A stretch of 64,000 nt of DNA from positions 2,651,403 through 2,715,402 of the forward strand of contig JACAXG010000069.1 in the NCBI GenBank assembly GCA_018881555.1, written 5' to 3'. The DNA comes from Amblyornis subalaris (taxonomy: Eukaryota > Chordata > Aves > Passeriformes > Ptilonorhynchidae). Of the stretch, positions 11,401-20,400 are shown one piece after another. The notes under the pieces are model-generated. The model searched no databases. It was not told the DNA's origin and saw only the letters and a program-made list of their open reading frames with translations. Made by a program: the position numbers and the translations under genes. Every line of letters begins with the position of its first letter. Positions within the stretch are counted from its first letter, which is position 1.

Positions 11401-14400
11401 ACGTTGTTTCTTAGACCTGTGTACTGACTTAAACTTTCTTTAATAAAAATTTGATGTATTTTCTAAGAATAAAGCAAACTGCATAATGACTTCATTTTGG
11501 TCTAGGTGCATCTAGGAGGAACAATGCATGTAATTGCTGTTTGTATTAATAATATTTTAAATGCTGCATCTTGCGTAAAACTCCAGTGAGTTTTTTGTGA
11601 TTATTAAAGTAATGAATTATTTTTGTAGCTGACTTGTTGACACTGTTAGTGATATCACAAGACTGTCCATTGGAAGGTGAAAAAGTAATTTCACAGAAAG
11701 GATTGAAACAATTCTACTATTTCACTAAAGCAACTGCAATAGCAACTGGTAGATATGAGAATGGTGCTGCTGGAAAATCACAACTCAGTGTGGAAACGAG
11801 CTAGTCGTGAGCTCTGGCAGATTCTTACTGTTTCTGGCAAGTACAGAATTGCAGTGGTATATTAGACCTTTTTTTTTTAATGTGATAGAGTCTGTGTATG
11901 CACTGGACTAGAGAACTCCTCTTTTTGTAGCACCTGTAGAAGAAACTTTCATTTCCTCTTATTTCTCATGAGTATGAAGAGTGCAACACACTCTGCTCTG
12001 TTCTTTTTTTTTCCACCATTGGCTATGGAAACAGAAAACCTTGGCCTAGTCTTGGAGTTGCAACATCATTGGTGTGAGTGACACCATGTGGACTGAGGTC
12101 TGTGACTGGAGTGTTATGCGTGGTTGCAGGCTCCTCAGGAGGCATGGACAGGCAAGAGAGGTGGGAGAGTGGCATTGTATCTAATGGACGGGCTGGAATA
12201 TATGGAGCTTGCAGTTGGCAATGGCATGGTTAAGGGCCTCTGGGTAAGGATTAAGGAGCAAACGAAAAAAGCAGATGTCATTGTTGGAGTCCACTATAGG
12301 CCACCCACCCAGGATGATGACACTGACCTTTAAGGAACTAAGGCACACCTCTAAGTCAACTGCTGCTGTCCTAATGGAGGACTTCAACTTGCCAGATATT
12401 AACTGGGAATACCATGGACATGTGAGGACTACAAAAATGCTGCTTCCCATTGCAGGAGACAATCTGACTTTCAGAGGGAGAATGTTCTTCACCCAGAGGG
12501 TGGGTGTTCTACACCCAGAGAGAGTATCACTCCCAGGATACTTTTGCATACCTAGTAACAGTAAACAGTCTTTTTGTACAAGAGGGCTTCCTTCCTGCTG
12601 AGGAAGTTTCCAACATGCAGCAGTCCTGTTGGTATCAATTTTGCTAATCTGACGTCTAACTTTCCTTAGGTAGTTCACACTTTCAACCCTTCTAGAATGG
12701 TGTCAGTTTAAAGGGACAGTGGTACTGCTAACTTTACACAATGTTGCTTAAAAGTTAGTTAGCCATTGCCCTAAAGTTTACTTACGTTAACAGAAGCTCT
12801 GTAACTGTTTACTTCATTGAATACAATGTTAATATCTGAGCTTGCTTGCAGTGAAACTTTGTAACTCAACTATCATTGAACTGCATTTGGCATTGTGTTT
12901 TTCTGTATGTCGATACAAATGTATGTATTCTCTTAGAGTTTTGGATTACTTGTGTATATTTTTACTGCGTCCTGATGATTTAACTGTTCCTGGCTGTGAT
13001 ACTATCCAATTTGGTCCGAGTGGTACAGGGAGTGCAGTTTCCATTTCTGTTTTTGTCCTACTGACTTTTTTCTTAAGCAGAGTAGTGCTATTGTCCTTCT
13101 ACAATTCCAGGCTTTTGTTATGGTTCTAACATCAGTCATTAGTGGCTTTGGTTACCTGCAAGTTTGCCCAATGCACATTCATGGTATTGAGACATAGAGT
13201 TCATTGTAGGGAGCGTTGTGTTGAAGGGCATTTTTTGCTGATGTCTGGCTAAATGAAGTGCCTGGCATATGATATCACCTGTAAGTTTGTCTTACTTCCC
13301 TGTTTTTGTATATTGACTGTTCTTTAGCTCTGAAGTGTAGTTCTGGCATATATTATAGAAACCTCTTTATTTTTTTTGTGAAATATCTTTAGTTTCCTTT
13401 AACATTTAAGGTCAAAAGATGCCTGATTTGCCTGAAGAAGGTACTAATCCTTTTGGCAAAAACTTTGCAGCAAGCAAACTTAATATCTTCATTATTGAGG
13501 TTGTCTTCTCCCTGAGATAACTCCTGTTTTCACAGCATCTTCAAATGTAAAACCCTTTCTTCCTGCTCAGATACTGCCTTCCCTCTTTTGATACTACCTA
13601 AACCGCATTGATTATTGTACCTTTGGATATCTCAAAGTTAGTTACAGGAGGAATCTTTCTTGTTTTGTTTCTTCCGCTCATCCCAAAATTCGGTTTTAGG
13701 TGTTTGTCTGTGTGGAAATACCAGCATGTGCTGTTGGCTGAGACTCAATTGTAAAGAAGCCTGGTGCAGCTCTTGACATTAGCATGTGCTATAAAAAAGA
13801 AATTACATGAGACCATTGCATCCTGAATTTGTTTCCATCGAGGGACACCACCAATATTCCTTATGGCTACTCTGTTTTGTTATTCAGGAGAACTGCAGAG
13901 TCCCTCAGTGTGTCTTTCTCTCTTCATACTGTTCTCGGGGAGGTACATTGCTGCTTCACTACCAGTTAAAAGTTATGTTAAGGAAGTACATTCTTACTGT
14001 TCCACCTGACACAGATCTCTTGCCTTAGAATGAAGGTAGAGTTTTCACCACATATAGTGGTAGAATAGGGTCATATGTGAGGGACCTGAGGACTCAACTT
14101 CTGTGCTTTATGTATCTTTTGCAAGACTTTGAACCCACACTTAGGTAAGAGTTTGTTTAAAAAAGTAGACTGATTAATCAATGCATTTGTTACAGATCTA
14201 TAGACTTGTATGTAGGCAGAGCTTGAAATGTTAGAGTACGTGTAGCAAATTCCTTAATGTTGTCTTTCTTAATTTAAAGGTTGTTAAAGGAGATGGGCTG
14301 GCAGGAAGACAGTGAAAATGATGAAACATGTGCTCCGCTAACAGAGGATGAGATGAGGGAGTTCCAAGTCATTAGTGAACAGGTAACACTAAGTTCATTT

Positions 14401-15670
14401 TCCGTTATAAACCTGTAGTTTGCTACCCTAGATGCCTGCGTTTGAGGAGGATCTGCAGTAATTTTGATCGTTGGGGATGTTACTATTTCGTTACCACTTA
14501 CTGTGAAACTATTTACTGTTCTGCTACCAAGTACTGTGCTTTTGGAAGTATAGTTGCTTTAAAAAGTAGGATACCAGTGCTGATTGTAGCCCAGACCTAT
14601 TCACAAAGTATCAAGCGAAGGGTAGGAGGTAGTTTCTGAGTAGTTTCAGTATTGCTGGTGATGGAAGTGCAAAGGCTTTCCAGCTCCTCAACTTAGTCTA
14701 AGGAGAGAATATCTTCTTTCAAGTTTTTTATTCAGTTTCCTTGGTACTCCAAGAGCTGCATTTTCTTTGTTGGAAATCGAGAGACATTTCATTTACTACT
14801 AACAAAGTATGAAGAGACAATCTGGACTTAATTTTTCCTCAATTGTGTTTTTTTTAATTACGAATATTGAGTATACCTGTTGGGGTCAGCGAGTAGGAGT
14901 CAGAAAGGAGAACTGTGTGTGGTGCTAGATCTGAACATTTGATATTTCCATGTCTAGCCACACATATATTGATTAGAGCATTTGGAATATTAAACTCTCA
15001 AGTGCTTGTCCTACTGCACACCTTCTGCATTATGTGTGAAAATGCAATAATTCCTTTATTTTTGTGGAATCAGCTGTTGCCTTTCTCTTCAGTTTCTTTG
15101 ACTTTCCAATTGCTGGGATACCCATTCCTCTCTGGTGCATCTCTTCTGGGCCCCTTGCTTATTGCCCCCTGCCCTTCTTAGCACAGGTGTTTGCAGCACT
15201 GTGGGAAAGGGAACTGCATTGCAGAGAGAGGCCATTTGGGAGGAGGGATCTCTGGGCAAGATGTGTGGATATGTGGGTGAGAACAGGGTGAATTCTTGTT
15301 GACTGCAGGAGTTTAGCACAGCTTGAGACACTTGGATACGGGTGGCTGGCCAGAGGTGAATGCTCCCAGGGAAGTTTTGCTTTGCGTGTATATATGAAAA
15401 GCTGTGGATCCAGTGTTGCCCAGAGGTGAAGATGTAAAGAATGTTGAATTGCAACAGATTGTTGTGTTTAGGTTTTTCTTTCTCTAAATATATAATATTT
15501 TCACATTTCAGTTACAAAAAAATGGCCTTCGGAAAAATGGCATTTTGAAAAATGGCCTCATCTGTAATTTTAAATTTAGCCCCTGGAAAAACAGCACTTT
15601 CAAACCTGCTCTGGAGAATGAGGATTCTGAGACGAGCAGCAGTGATACATCAGATGATGATGATGTGTGA
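2296..15670 (+). CDS. GPBP1: Vasculin / GC-rich promoter-binding protein 1, nine 3' coding exons
   Basis: Nine exons join in frame: 2296-2419, 2915-3138, 3775-3841, 5895-6079, 6597-6737, 7186-7350, 11052-11236, 14280-14382 and 15512-15670 (stop TGA at 15668). They total 1353 nt, or 450 codons plus stop. Every junction is GT-AG and all phases agree. The product matches vertebrate vasculin along its length, with landmarks [20 protein letters not shown] near visible residue 1, [20 protein letters not shown] around 110-130, [17 protein letters not shown] around 275-290, and the acidic end [11 protein letters not shown]. The family is about 473 residues, so roughly 20 N-terminal residues and the start codon lie upstream. 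Known role: a nuclear protein that binds GC-rich promoter sequences and activates RNA polymerase II transcription; vasculin was named from its expression in vessel wall. The protein is hydrophilic, with no signal peptide or membrane segment, and is probably largely disordered. No frameshift or premature stop is seen, so the gene looks functional. Confidence 0.97.
2420..2914 (+). other. GPBP1: GPBP1 intron, 495 bp
   Basis: The GT-AG intron runs from GTATAA to TCCAAG. No repeat or RNA gene is recognised. Confidence 0.95.
2915..3138 (+). CDS. GPBP1: GPBP1 coding exon 2 in window (residues 42-116)
   Basis: The exon starts after TCCAAG and ends at donor GTAAGT. It encodes a Gly/Arg/Asn-rich low-complexity region ([15 protein letters not shown], then [15 protein letters not shown]) followed by the conserved QFEAEDF. 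The composition suggests a disordered, basic segment that could contact nucleic acid; that is inference. It starts in phase 1 and ends in phase 0. Confidence 0.96.
3139..3774 (+). other. GPBP1: GPBP1 intron, 636 bp
   Basis: The GT-AG intron runs from GTAAGT to TTTCAG. Nothing recognisable lies inside. Confidence 0.95.
3775..3841 (+). CDS. GPBP1: GPBP1 coding exon 3 in window (residues 117-138)
   Basis: This 67-nt exon has acceptor TTTCAG and donor GTGAGT. It encodes [20 protein letters not shown] followed by VW, one of the most conserved blocks of the vasculin family. It ends one base into a Glu codon that is completed by the next exon. Confidence 0.96.
3842..5894 (+). other. GPBP1: GPBP1 intron, 2053 bp
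   Basis: The GT-AG intron runs from GTGAGT to TTTCCAG. It is AT-rich and I see no CR1, SINE or conserved RNA. The 75-codon minus-strand open frame near 5104-5331 has no recognisable product. Confidence 0.95.
5895..6079 (+). CDS. GPBP1: GPBP1 coding exon 4 in window (residues 139-200)
   Basis: The acceptor follows a long T-rich tract ending TTTCCAG and the donor is GTGAGT. It encodes [20 protein letters not shown] and later [16 protein letters not shown]. The basic RMLVIKKGN block is conserved in GPBP1 and its paralogue GPBP1L1. The frame stays open past the donor through a SINE remnant to a stop at 6200. Confidence 0.96.
6080..6596 (+). other. GPBP1: GPBP1 intron, 517 bp, with SINE remnant
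   Basis: The GT-AG intron runs from GTGAGT to TGTTTAG. The tRNA-Ile-derived remnant at 6144-6212 begins 65 bp after the exon. Confidence 0.95.
6144..6212 (-). mobile_element. tRNA-Ile-derived SINE remnant
   Basis: Read on the minus strand, it aligns along its length to tRNA-Ile: TAGCTCAGTTAGTTAGAGCC (D-arm/box A region), then the anticodon-loop region GGTGCTAATAATGCCA, then a decayed T-arm. The copy shares CATATGGGCAT and CACCAGGCTC with the SINE at 51799-51866, unlike a normal tRNA-Ile. That marks a common SINE source rather than a stray tRNA pseudogene. A CR1 tail is expected on its left, at about 6100-6143; only weak similarity (AAATCATG...AATTCT) remains. It is older or more decayed than the 51.8 kb copy. 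Confidence 0.75.
6597..6737 (+). CDS. GPBP1: GPBP1 coding exon 5 in window (residues 201-247)
   Basis: This exon is 141 nt, exactly 47 codons, starting and ending in phase 0 (acceptor TTTAG, donor GTAAAG). It encodes [20 protein letters not shown], then an aromatic/Ser-rich stretch ending NSVKE. Human GPBP1 has the same exon content with moderate substitutions. Skipping it would keep the reading frame. Confidence 0.96.
6738..7185 (+). other. GPBP1: GPBP1 intron, 448 bp
   Basis: The GT-AG intron runs from GTAAAG to ACACTAG. Nothing recognisable lies inside. Confidence 0.95.
7186..7350 (+). CDS. GPBP1: GPBP1 coding exon 6 in window (residues 248-302)
   Basis: This exon is 165 nt (55 codons), phase 0 to phase 0, with acceptor ACACTAG and donor GTAATT. 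It encodes [20 protein letters not shown] followed by the highly conserved basic helix-like [17 protein letters not shown] and an acidic tail, [10 protein letters not shown]. The switch from basic to acidic residues is a family hallmark. Confidence 0.97.
7351..11051 (+). other. GPBP1: GPBP1 intron, 3701 bp, with CR1
   Basis: This GT-AG intron is the largest complete one here. A 1.5-kb minus-strand CR1 occupies 7650-9140. The remainder, 9140-11051, is AT-rich with no recognised element. Confidence 0.93.
7650..9140 (-). mobile_element. CR1 LINE fragment with partial reverse transcriptase
   Basis: The left edge AATCATAGTTTTGTTTATGT is a CR1 3' terminus in reverse. Moving right, the minus strand encodes decayed CR1 ORF2. 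At 8384-8731 it reads [20 protein letters not shown] then [13 protein letters not shown], equivalent to the SGIPQGSVLGPVLFN and FADDT motifs. At 8803-9126 it reads [20 protein letters not shown], the RT N-terminal part. A second frame holds [20 protein letters not shown]. Frameshifts and stops separate these pieces, and the catalytic FADDT reads FAGDT. It is a 5'-truncated dead copy antisense to GPBP1. Confidence 0.95.
11052..11236 (+). CDS. GPBP1: GPBP1 coding exon 7 in window (residues 303-363)
   Basis: The acceptor is ATATTTAG and the donor is GTATGT. It encodes [20 protein letters not shown], an Asn/Glu-rich middle, and SSSLEAEH plus two bases of an Arg codon. It matches the corresponding human segment closely. 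The preceding intron is the largest in the window (3.7 kb) and carries a CR1 copy. Confidence 0.96.
11237..14279 (+). other. GPBP1: GPBP1 intron, 3043 bp, with CR1 endonuclease fragment
   Basis: The GT-AG intron runs from GTATGT to TTTAAAG. It includes the plus-strand CR1 piece near 12040-12460. From 12700 to 14279 there is no recognised element; the 95- and 73-codon open frames there look like chance. Confidence 0.93.
12040..12460 (+). mobile_element. CR1 LINE internal fragment, endonuclease region
   Basis: Two frames give pieces of the CR1 ORF2 APE-type endonuclease. The first is [20 protein letters not shown], then LLRRHGQ. The second, after a frame change near 12150, is [39 protein letters not shown] and, after another shift, [16 protein letters not shown]. 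These correspond to the family's GITETWWD, RRGGGVALYV, VGVYYRPP and GDFNHPDI. The Gly of the GDFN motif is Glu here. Neither a CR1 3' terminus nor an RT follows, so this is an internal piece; its right edge is vague. Confidence 0.85.
14280..14382 (+). CDS. GPBP1: GPBP1 coding exon 8 in window (residues 364-398)
   Basis: The acceptor is TTTAAAG and the donor is GTAACA. After the split Arg codon it reads [20 protein letters not shown], then [14 protein letters not shown]. By recall this is nearly identical to human vasculin, making it the most constrained part of the protein; an amphipathic acidic module is likely. Confidence 0.97.
14383..15511 (+). other. GPBP1: GPBP1 last intron, 1129 bp
   Basis: The GT-AG intron runs from GTAACA to ACATTTCAG. 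It has a slightly GC-richer middle (15080-15440) and no recognised repeat. Confidence 0.95.
15512..15670 (+). CDS. GPBP1: GPBP1 terminal coding exon (residues 399-450 and stop)
   Basis: The acceptor is ACATTTCAG. The exon encodes [17 protein letters not shown], a three-fold KNG repeat, then [11 protein letters not shown] and the acidic C-terminus [11 protein letters not shown]. Stop TGA is at 15668-15670. The C-terminus is the same as that of mammalian vasculin, so the 3' end of the CDS is secure. Confidence 0.97.
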   Translation, partial: LQKNGLRKNGILKNGLICNFKFSPWKNSTFKPALENEDSETSSSDTSDDDDV

Positions 15671-15966
15671 AGACTTCTGTAACACCTGTAGAAGCTCATT
15701 TCGTTCTCACGAAGATTTGGGGATATGTTGTCCAAAAACAAAAATTCTAATTTATGTAGTAACATGCCTACTACAGGAAGAGTGATGGGACTTTTCTCTG
15801 AAGGAAGCAGGGAATGTTTTATTGGGTGTGTTGAATATCACTATAATTTCTCTGTAAATGAATGTTGTAGAATGCGGCCTTGGGTTGACCCAGCATTGAC
15901 TTTCATCACTGAGGCATTTCTGACTAGCAATGTGACAATGTTACGAATCAGACTTTCTCACTTAAT

Positions 15967-15972
15967 AATAAA
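15967..15972 (+). promoter_or_regulatory. Proximal poly(A) signal candidate
   Basis: AATAAA lies about 300 nt after the GPBP1 stop and is followed within 15-30 nt by TG-rich sequence (TTGTGTAATGTCTTG) suitable as a downstream element. It would give a short-UTR isoform. Confidence 0.45.
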
Positions 15973-16418
15973 AGCAAAGAATTGTGTAATGTCTTGCAAA
16001 GCTTCTGTCTTAAAATGTCTAATGAAAAAAAGGGCAGCTTGACACAATGTTTTGCTTGCCAAGTCCTTTCTTTCTTACAGTGGAAATCAACGAGTCCACT
16101 TTGTACGCAAAAAGGGTAATGTAGCGTGTTGGCTAAAATGAGCAAAATGCACTAAAACTCTTTTCCTTAATCGAGCTGTTGAACTGTTCTACAAATAACT
16201 GCTCTTTAGCCGTTTGTAGTGTTGTCGTTGTTATTAATGGCAAAAGACCCTGATGTTACAGTTCCAAATTTTTAGAAGTAACTTTTAAATTGAAAGCTTT
16301 AAGGGATATTGCAAGACCCTTGTTCTCACACTGACTTGTGGGAAAATAAGCAGTTTGATTTTACTATTCAACATGCAGAAAAATCATTACACTGACTGGA
16401 TTTGTCCACTACATGGGA

Positions 16419-16424
16419 AATAAA
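16419..16424 (+). promoter_or_regulatory. Middle poly(A) signal candidate
   Basis: AATAAA in GGGAAATAAACTG, with a T/G-rich stretch about 45 nt downstream. It is weaker than the other two candidates because the downstream element is distant. Confidence 0.3.
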
Positions 16425-16800
16425 CTGATTTACAGAGTATTGTCTCAGTGCATAGCATCATGGGTATTGTTTTTAAATCTGTTAAGTTTTGTCTGCATTT
16501 ATATTACATGTGCTGTGGCAGCAATGTCTGCATTTCAGAATAAGGTAAAAATACTTTCGTCACCAGATCTTGCTTTTATAGCAGCAGAAGTATGTGTGTG
16601 CAATAACCACCTGTTTTGCTTACTTTGTGTCAGACTTTTTCTTTATGATCACACATTTAAAAACCAATATTGTATTATATATAGTTTTATTTGGTTTATT
16701 TCAGTGCTTGAAGTATTTTCCACAGTTGTACAAGCTGTGCAGCATTAATTCATAAGCACAACTGCTCTTGGGGATGTCACATATGTTTATAACATAGTGC

Positions 16801-16817
16801 ATATATATATATATATA
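16801..16817. repeat. (AT)n microsatellite in GPBP1 3' UTR
   Basis: An uninterrupted run of about eight AT units lies in the probable 3' UTR. It is likely to vary in length. Confidence 0.9.
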
Positions 16818-17429
16818 GACACACCCTCTTCAAGATGTTTTTGAATTTTGCTATTTCTTACAGTAAATTATTTGCAGTTTAGAACTTGAAAGCAAAAATA
16901 TTTATAAAGTTGAGATTTTCTCTGTATTTCTTTAGGAAAATACTTTTTTTATAAGGTGGCATCAATTTTGGGCCAAAGTTGGTAGTTTCTCTTTTTTATT
17001 TATTATTAATTTAAATAGATATTTCTTTTCAAGAAGTCAGTTTTTGTATTAGAAGAGACTTGCAAATGTTGATGTAGTTAATTTTGGCATGGTGTATTGA
17101 AATACTCCATTTTCTAATCTCAATTTAACAGGATAAAAATGTTTCTTTTTTAACAAGAAAACTGCCATATATGTAATGATGTTTTTCCTACCTGCATGCC
17201 TTATACACCTTTCTCTTTCCCCTCTCCTGCAGGTTTTTTTTTTTACTGACTTTGACACCTTGGTGTGCTTTGTTCACTTTTTGGTTTTCATATACTATCA
17301 ACAGGATCTTCTGCCTATCCTAATTATGTAGTGGTATGTGCTATTTTTAATACTAAGTGAAAATGGTTTTGCCTTGGCATTTCTCAAAGTGGGATGTAGG
17401 CTTTCCTCCCTCTCTTTATTCAGTTTAGT

Positions 17430-17435
17430 AATAAA
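17430..17435 (+). promoter_or_regulatory. Distal poly(A) signal candidate
   Basis: AATAAA within TTTAGTAATAAATGTTGCC, 1.76 kb after the stop. I take it as the most likely main 3' end because no later hexamer with equal context falls within a typical UTR length. Confidence 0.4.
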
Positions 17436-17460
17436 TGTTGCCTCTGTAACTAACTCTTTG

Positions 17461-20400
17461 GGAAGATAATATAATTATAGAAGAATTATATTAAAATTGT
17501 ATAGACTTTGGAAATTTACAAGTTGCAATTGAGAAAATTCTCTCTAGAGAAAGTAGAAGTACTAGTTATACTTGGTACTTCTTTTTTGGTAGTTTATATC
17601 CTGAAACTGATAATGGAAGCACGGGTTATAATGAACTGTGAGCAAAGAAGGTAACAGGAATTGGTAGTGGTTTTGCTTTGTAGAATGAAACACTTTTACA
17701 GCCTTTGTAGTGTTTCTGTGTCTGTTTTCTCCTCTTGTGTCTGCTGATACTTGTGGATTAATTTCTGGTCATGTGCAGTGGTCCATTCTGCCAGTTCAGA
17801 GACCCTTCAGGGGTCTGCGTGGCCCTGGCTTAAATGGTTATCTGCCTGCCTGCTCTGTCACTTCTGCTTGCCCTTCACTGCAGTGTGAAAGTGGGTAAGA
17901 TTTGGTGCTTCCACTGAGGAATTGGATTCCCTTGTGTTATATTTACTTATGACAAAGCTGAGTAGAGTATTTGTCATCTTTTGTGTCACCTTAAGAAACA
18001 CTTTCTTTAGTCACTCACTGTGGAACTCTTTCAGTTTTTTGTTTTCCTGGGAAATGTCAGTTGGAACAATGTTTGGTTTTCATAGTTTACATCCATGAAC
18101 TATATGAAAGCATTTTATTGCACAGTTCCCCTCCCTTTTGTTCAGTGCTTGATGATGTAGAGAAGAATGAAATCTGATTCTCTGGTATTTAATAATGCAA
18201 CTTTATCCATCTTTGTTCCTTTCCCAGAGCAATTTTAGTAGTTCATTAGCCTCTTTCTTCTCTCATACGTAAATCTCGATCCATTCCCAGAATAAATCCT
18301 CTCTTGTTTTTCTACTTGAGCAGGTGTCTGCCTTAAAGGATTAAGACGTTGGTGACTAGGCTTGCTTGTTCCCTTAGTGCGTACTGGTAAGCTTTGGAGA
18401 TAGATTTCTGGAGATAGTTTGTCAATGCTGGGCTGAAGGAGCTTGACCTCAGTGATGGTAATCACAGACGGCTGCATGCAGACATGGCGCTGCTGTATGA
18501 TTTGAAGTCACTACCGTTCCTCTTCATCATCCTGGCTTTATTGGCAGAGGAACCATGTGTTCCTTGTTCCCTGTTCCAAGCCTGTTCAAAAGTTGAAGAG
18601 GGGTAGTAAGTCACTCACTGATTTTTCTGATCTGCTGTTGATGGGGAATGTTGTCTCTGCCTGCTGCTGGTGTGGAGGGTACCTGAGTTTATGGAGGGAA
18701 GCTGGGGATGCTTTATCTCATCTAGAGTGACCAGAGGCTTCCCTCACTGACTTGTACTTGTCCTTTCTCTCAGAAAGAGTAAGACAAGCTAGTTATATTT
18801 GCTAAAAACAGTGTTAAAACTACAGTAGAGGTGTCCACTGATTCATACTGGACCCAATCAAGATTCTGAAGAAGATTTTAATGGTCATTCCAGTCTTTGA
18901 GAAACATTACCAAGTGTGAAGGAAATTAATTTTTATTCCCCTATGCAATTGCCTGTGGGGGAAAACCATCTGCTTGATTTGAGATGGGGACCTCAACTTT
19001 AGTTTCTTGTCTTTAAAGAATACCTGTTCTTCAGTAAATACATTTAAACTGCTGGCTGCTAGGAACTGGAAGGAGAATTTAGTCAGGGATGTCTTTGATT
19101 TTCCGTTTTCTGTTCGCTGCTAGGCAGCAGCTGAGGCAATTTACTCAGCTGCAGGGAACTTCTGATCTGATTAAGGATTATTGCACTTACGCACCAAGGG
19201 TTACTGGCTTATTAGGATAATAAATGTGCTGACTAGCTGGTCAACTTTCCTCATGCTGTTGTTCTTGCTCATCAGTGAGTTTTATTGCAAAAGGTTTGTT
19301 TTGTAGCCGGAATCTCTCTGCAGCCTTCCCTAGAGGTACCTGGAAATGCATCTGCTAAACTAGCACTGGCAGTGATCTGCAAAGCAGTCTGGCTCTGGAT
19401 GGTGCATAGGACAGTATTAAAAACCCTTCTGTCTCAGGAGGTTTGCACTTCTTCAGAGGTTTTCAAGCAAATTTTGAGGTCTGTCTCTTAATGGGTTGCT
19501 ATCTGGGAAAGTTCTTGAGGCAGACTAAAGAAAAATTCATGCCTTCAGCCAGTAGAGTGTACTGCTCTGAGTTCAGTGTCCACCAGACACTGCTTCCATC
19601 GCAGTCCCTGGTGCTGATCAGATCCTCTGATGGATGTGGGAGGTCTCACAGGGCCTATAGTGGCATGCAGTCCTTATATTCCTGAAAAGATGCCTGACAG
19701 TAAGCTTGCTATGGAGGCTTCATTCTTCTTGGACATTGCTTGGTATGCAGCTATTTAGTTCCCTGGCACTAGCATGAGTTCTATAGAGAAATACCATTCC
19801 ATACTTGCAGGACAAATGCTCTTTTACTTTTGTCTCCTGTGTGGGTAAAAGATACAGCTTTGAAGTGAAAGAGTATTTTTGCTAACTGATGATTGGTGAT
19901 GTCCAGACAGGTGTCTCCTTAGCATGCTGATGGAGTTTGGGTCAATATGTGAGAACATGAGTTCCCCTTAGGCGATGTGGGGAGAGAACTCTAAGCAAGG
20001 TATTATAGAGTTTCAGCTTGGAAACCAAAGGAAAACAAACTCCTTCCACTCTGCCAGGAAGAGTCAGATTTGAGAACCGGTGCAAGAAATTACAAATACT
20101 TGAGAACTTGGAACAAACAGCCTGGTGGCCTGAGCTATTCCATCTTACTAGTTCAACAGACTGATGGTGTGTGCTGTCCTGAGTTGTGATCTTCTAAGCC
20201 TATAGATTCTGAAACAGGCTCTGTGCCATCAAGTGTACCAACACACAGCTCCTGACTGTTCTGAAGCCAGATAGGATCCGCTGTTGCCTTAGTGTTCTCA
20301 CAGCTGGGTCAAGGAAGGTGACTGTAGCTTTTCATCCAATCTGTTATTCAGTTTAGCCTGTATAGGAGATGATGTGCAGCTCTGATCCTTCTCACACCAG

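Larger units (their letters stand above)
15671..17460 (+). other. GPBP1: Probable GPBP1 3' untranslated region
   Basis: This AT-rich sequence follows the stop with no open frame of note, no CR1 interruption and several poly(A) hexamers. The distal boundary is set at the last good AATAAA (17430), which gives a UTR near 1.77 kb. T-rich and AT-rich tracts near 16925-17030 could act in mRNA stability, but no specific motif is certain. The end point needs transcript data. Confidence 0.6.

Noticed and set aside
12181..12678. 165-codon minus-strand open frame
   Set aside because: It is mostly antisense to the CR1 endonuclease fragment, whose sense frames match the family.
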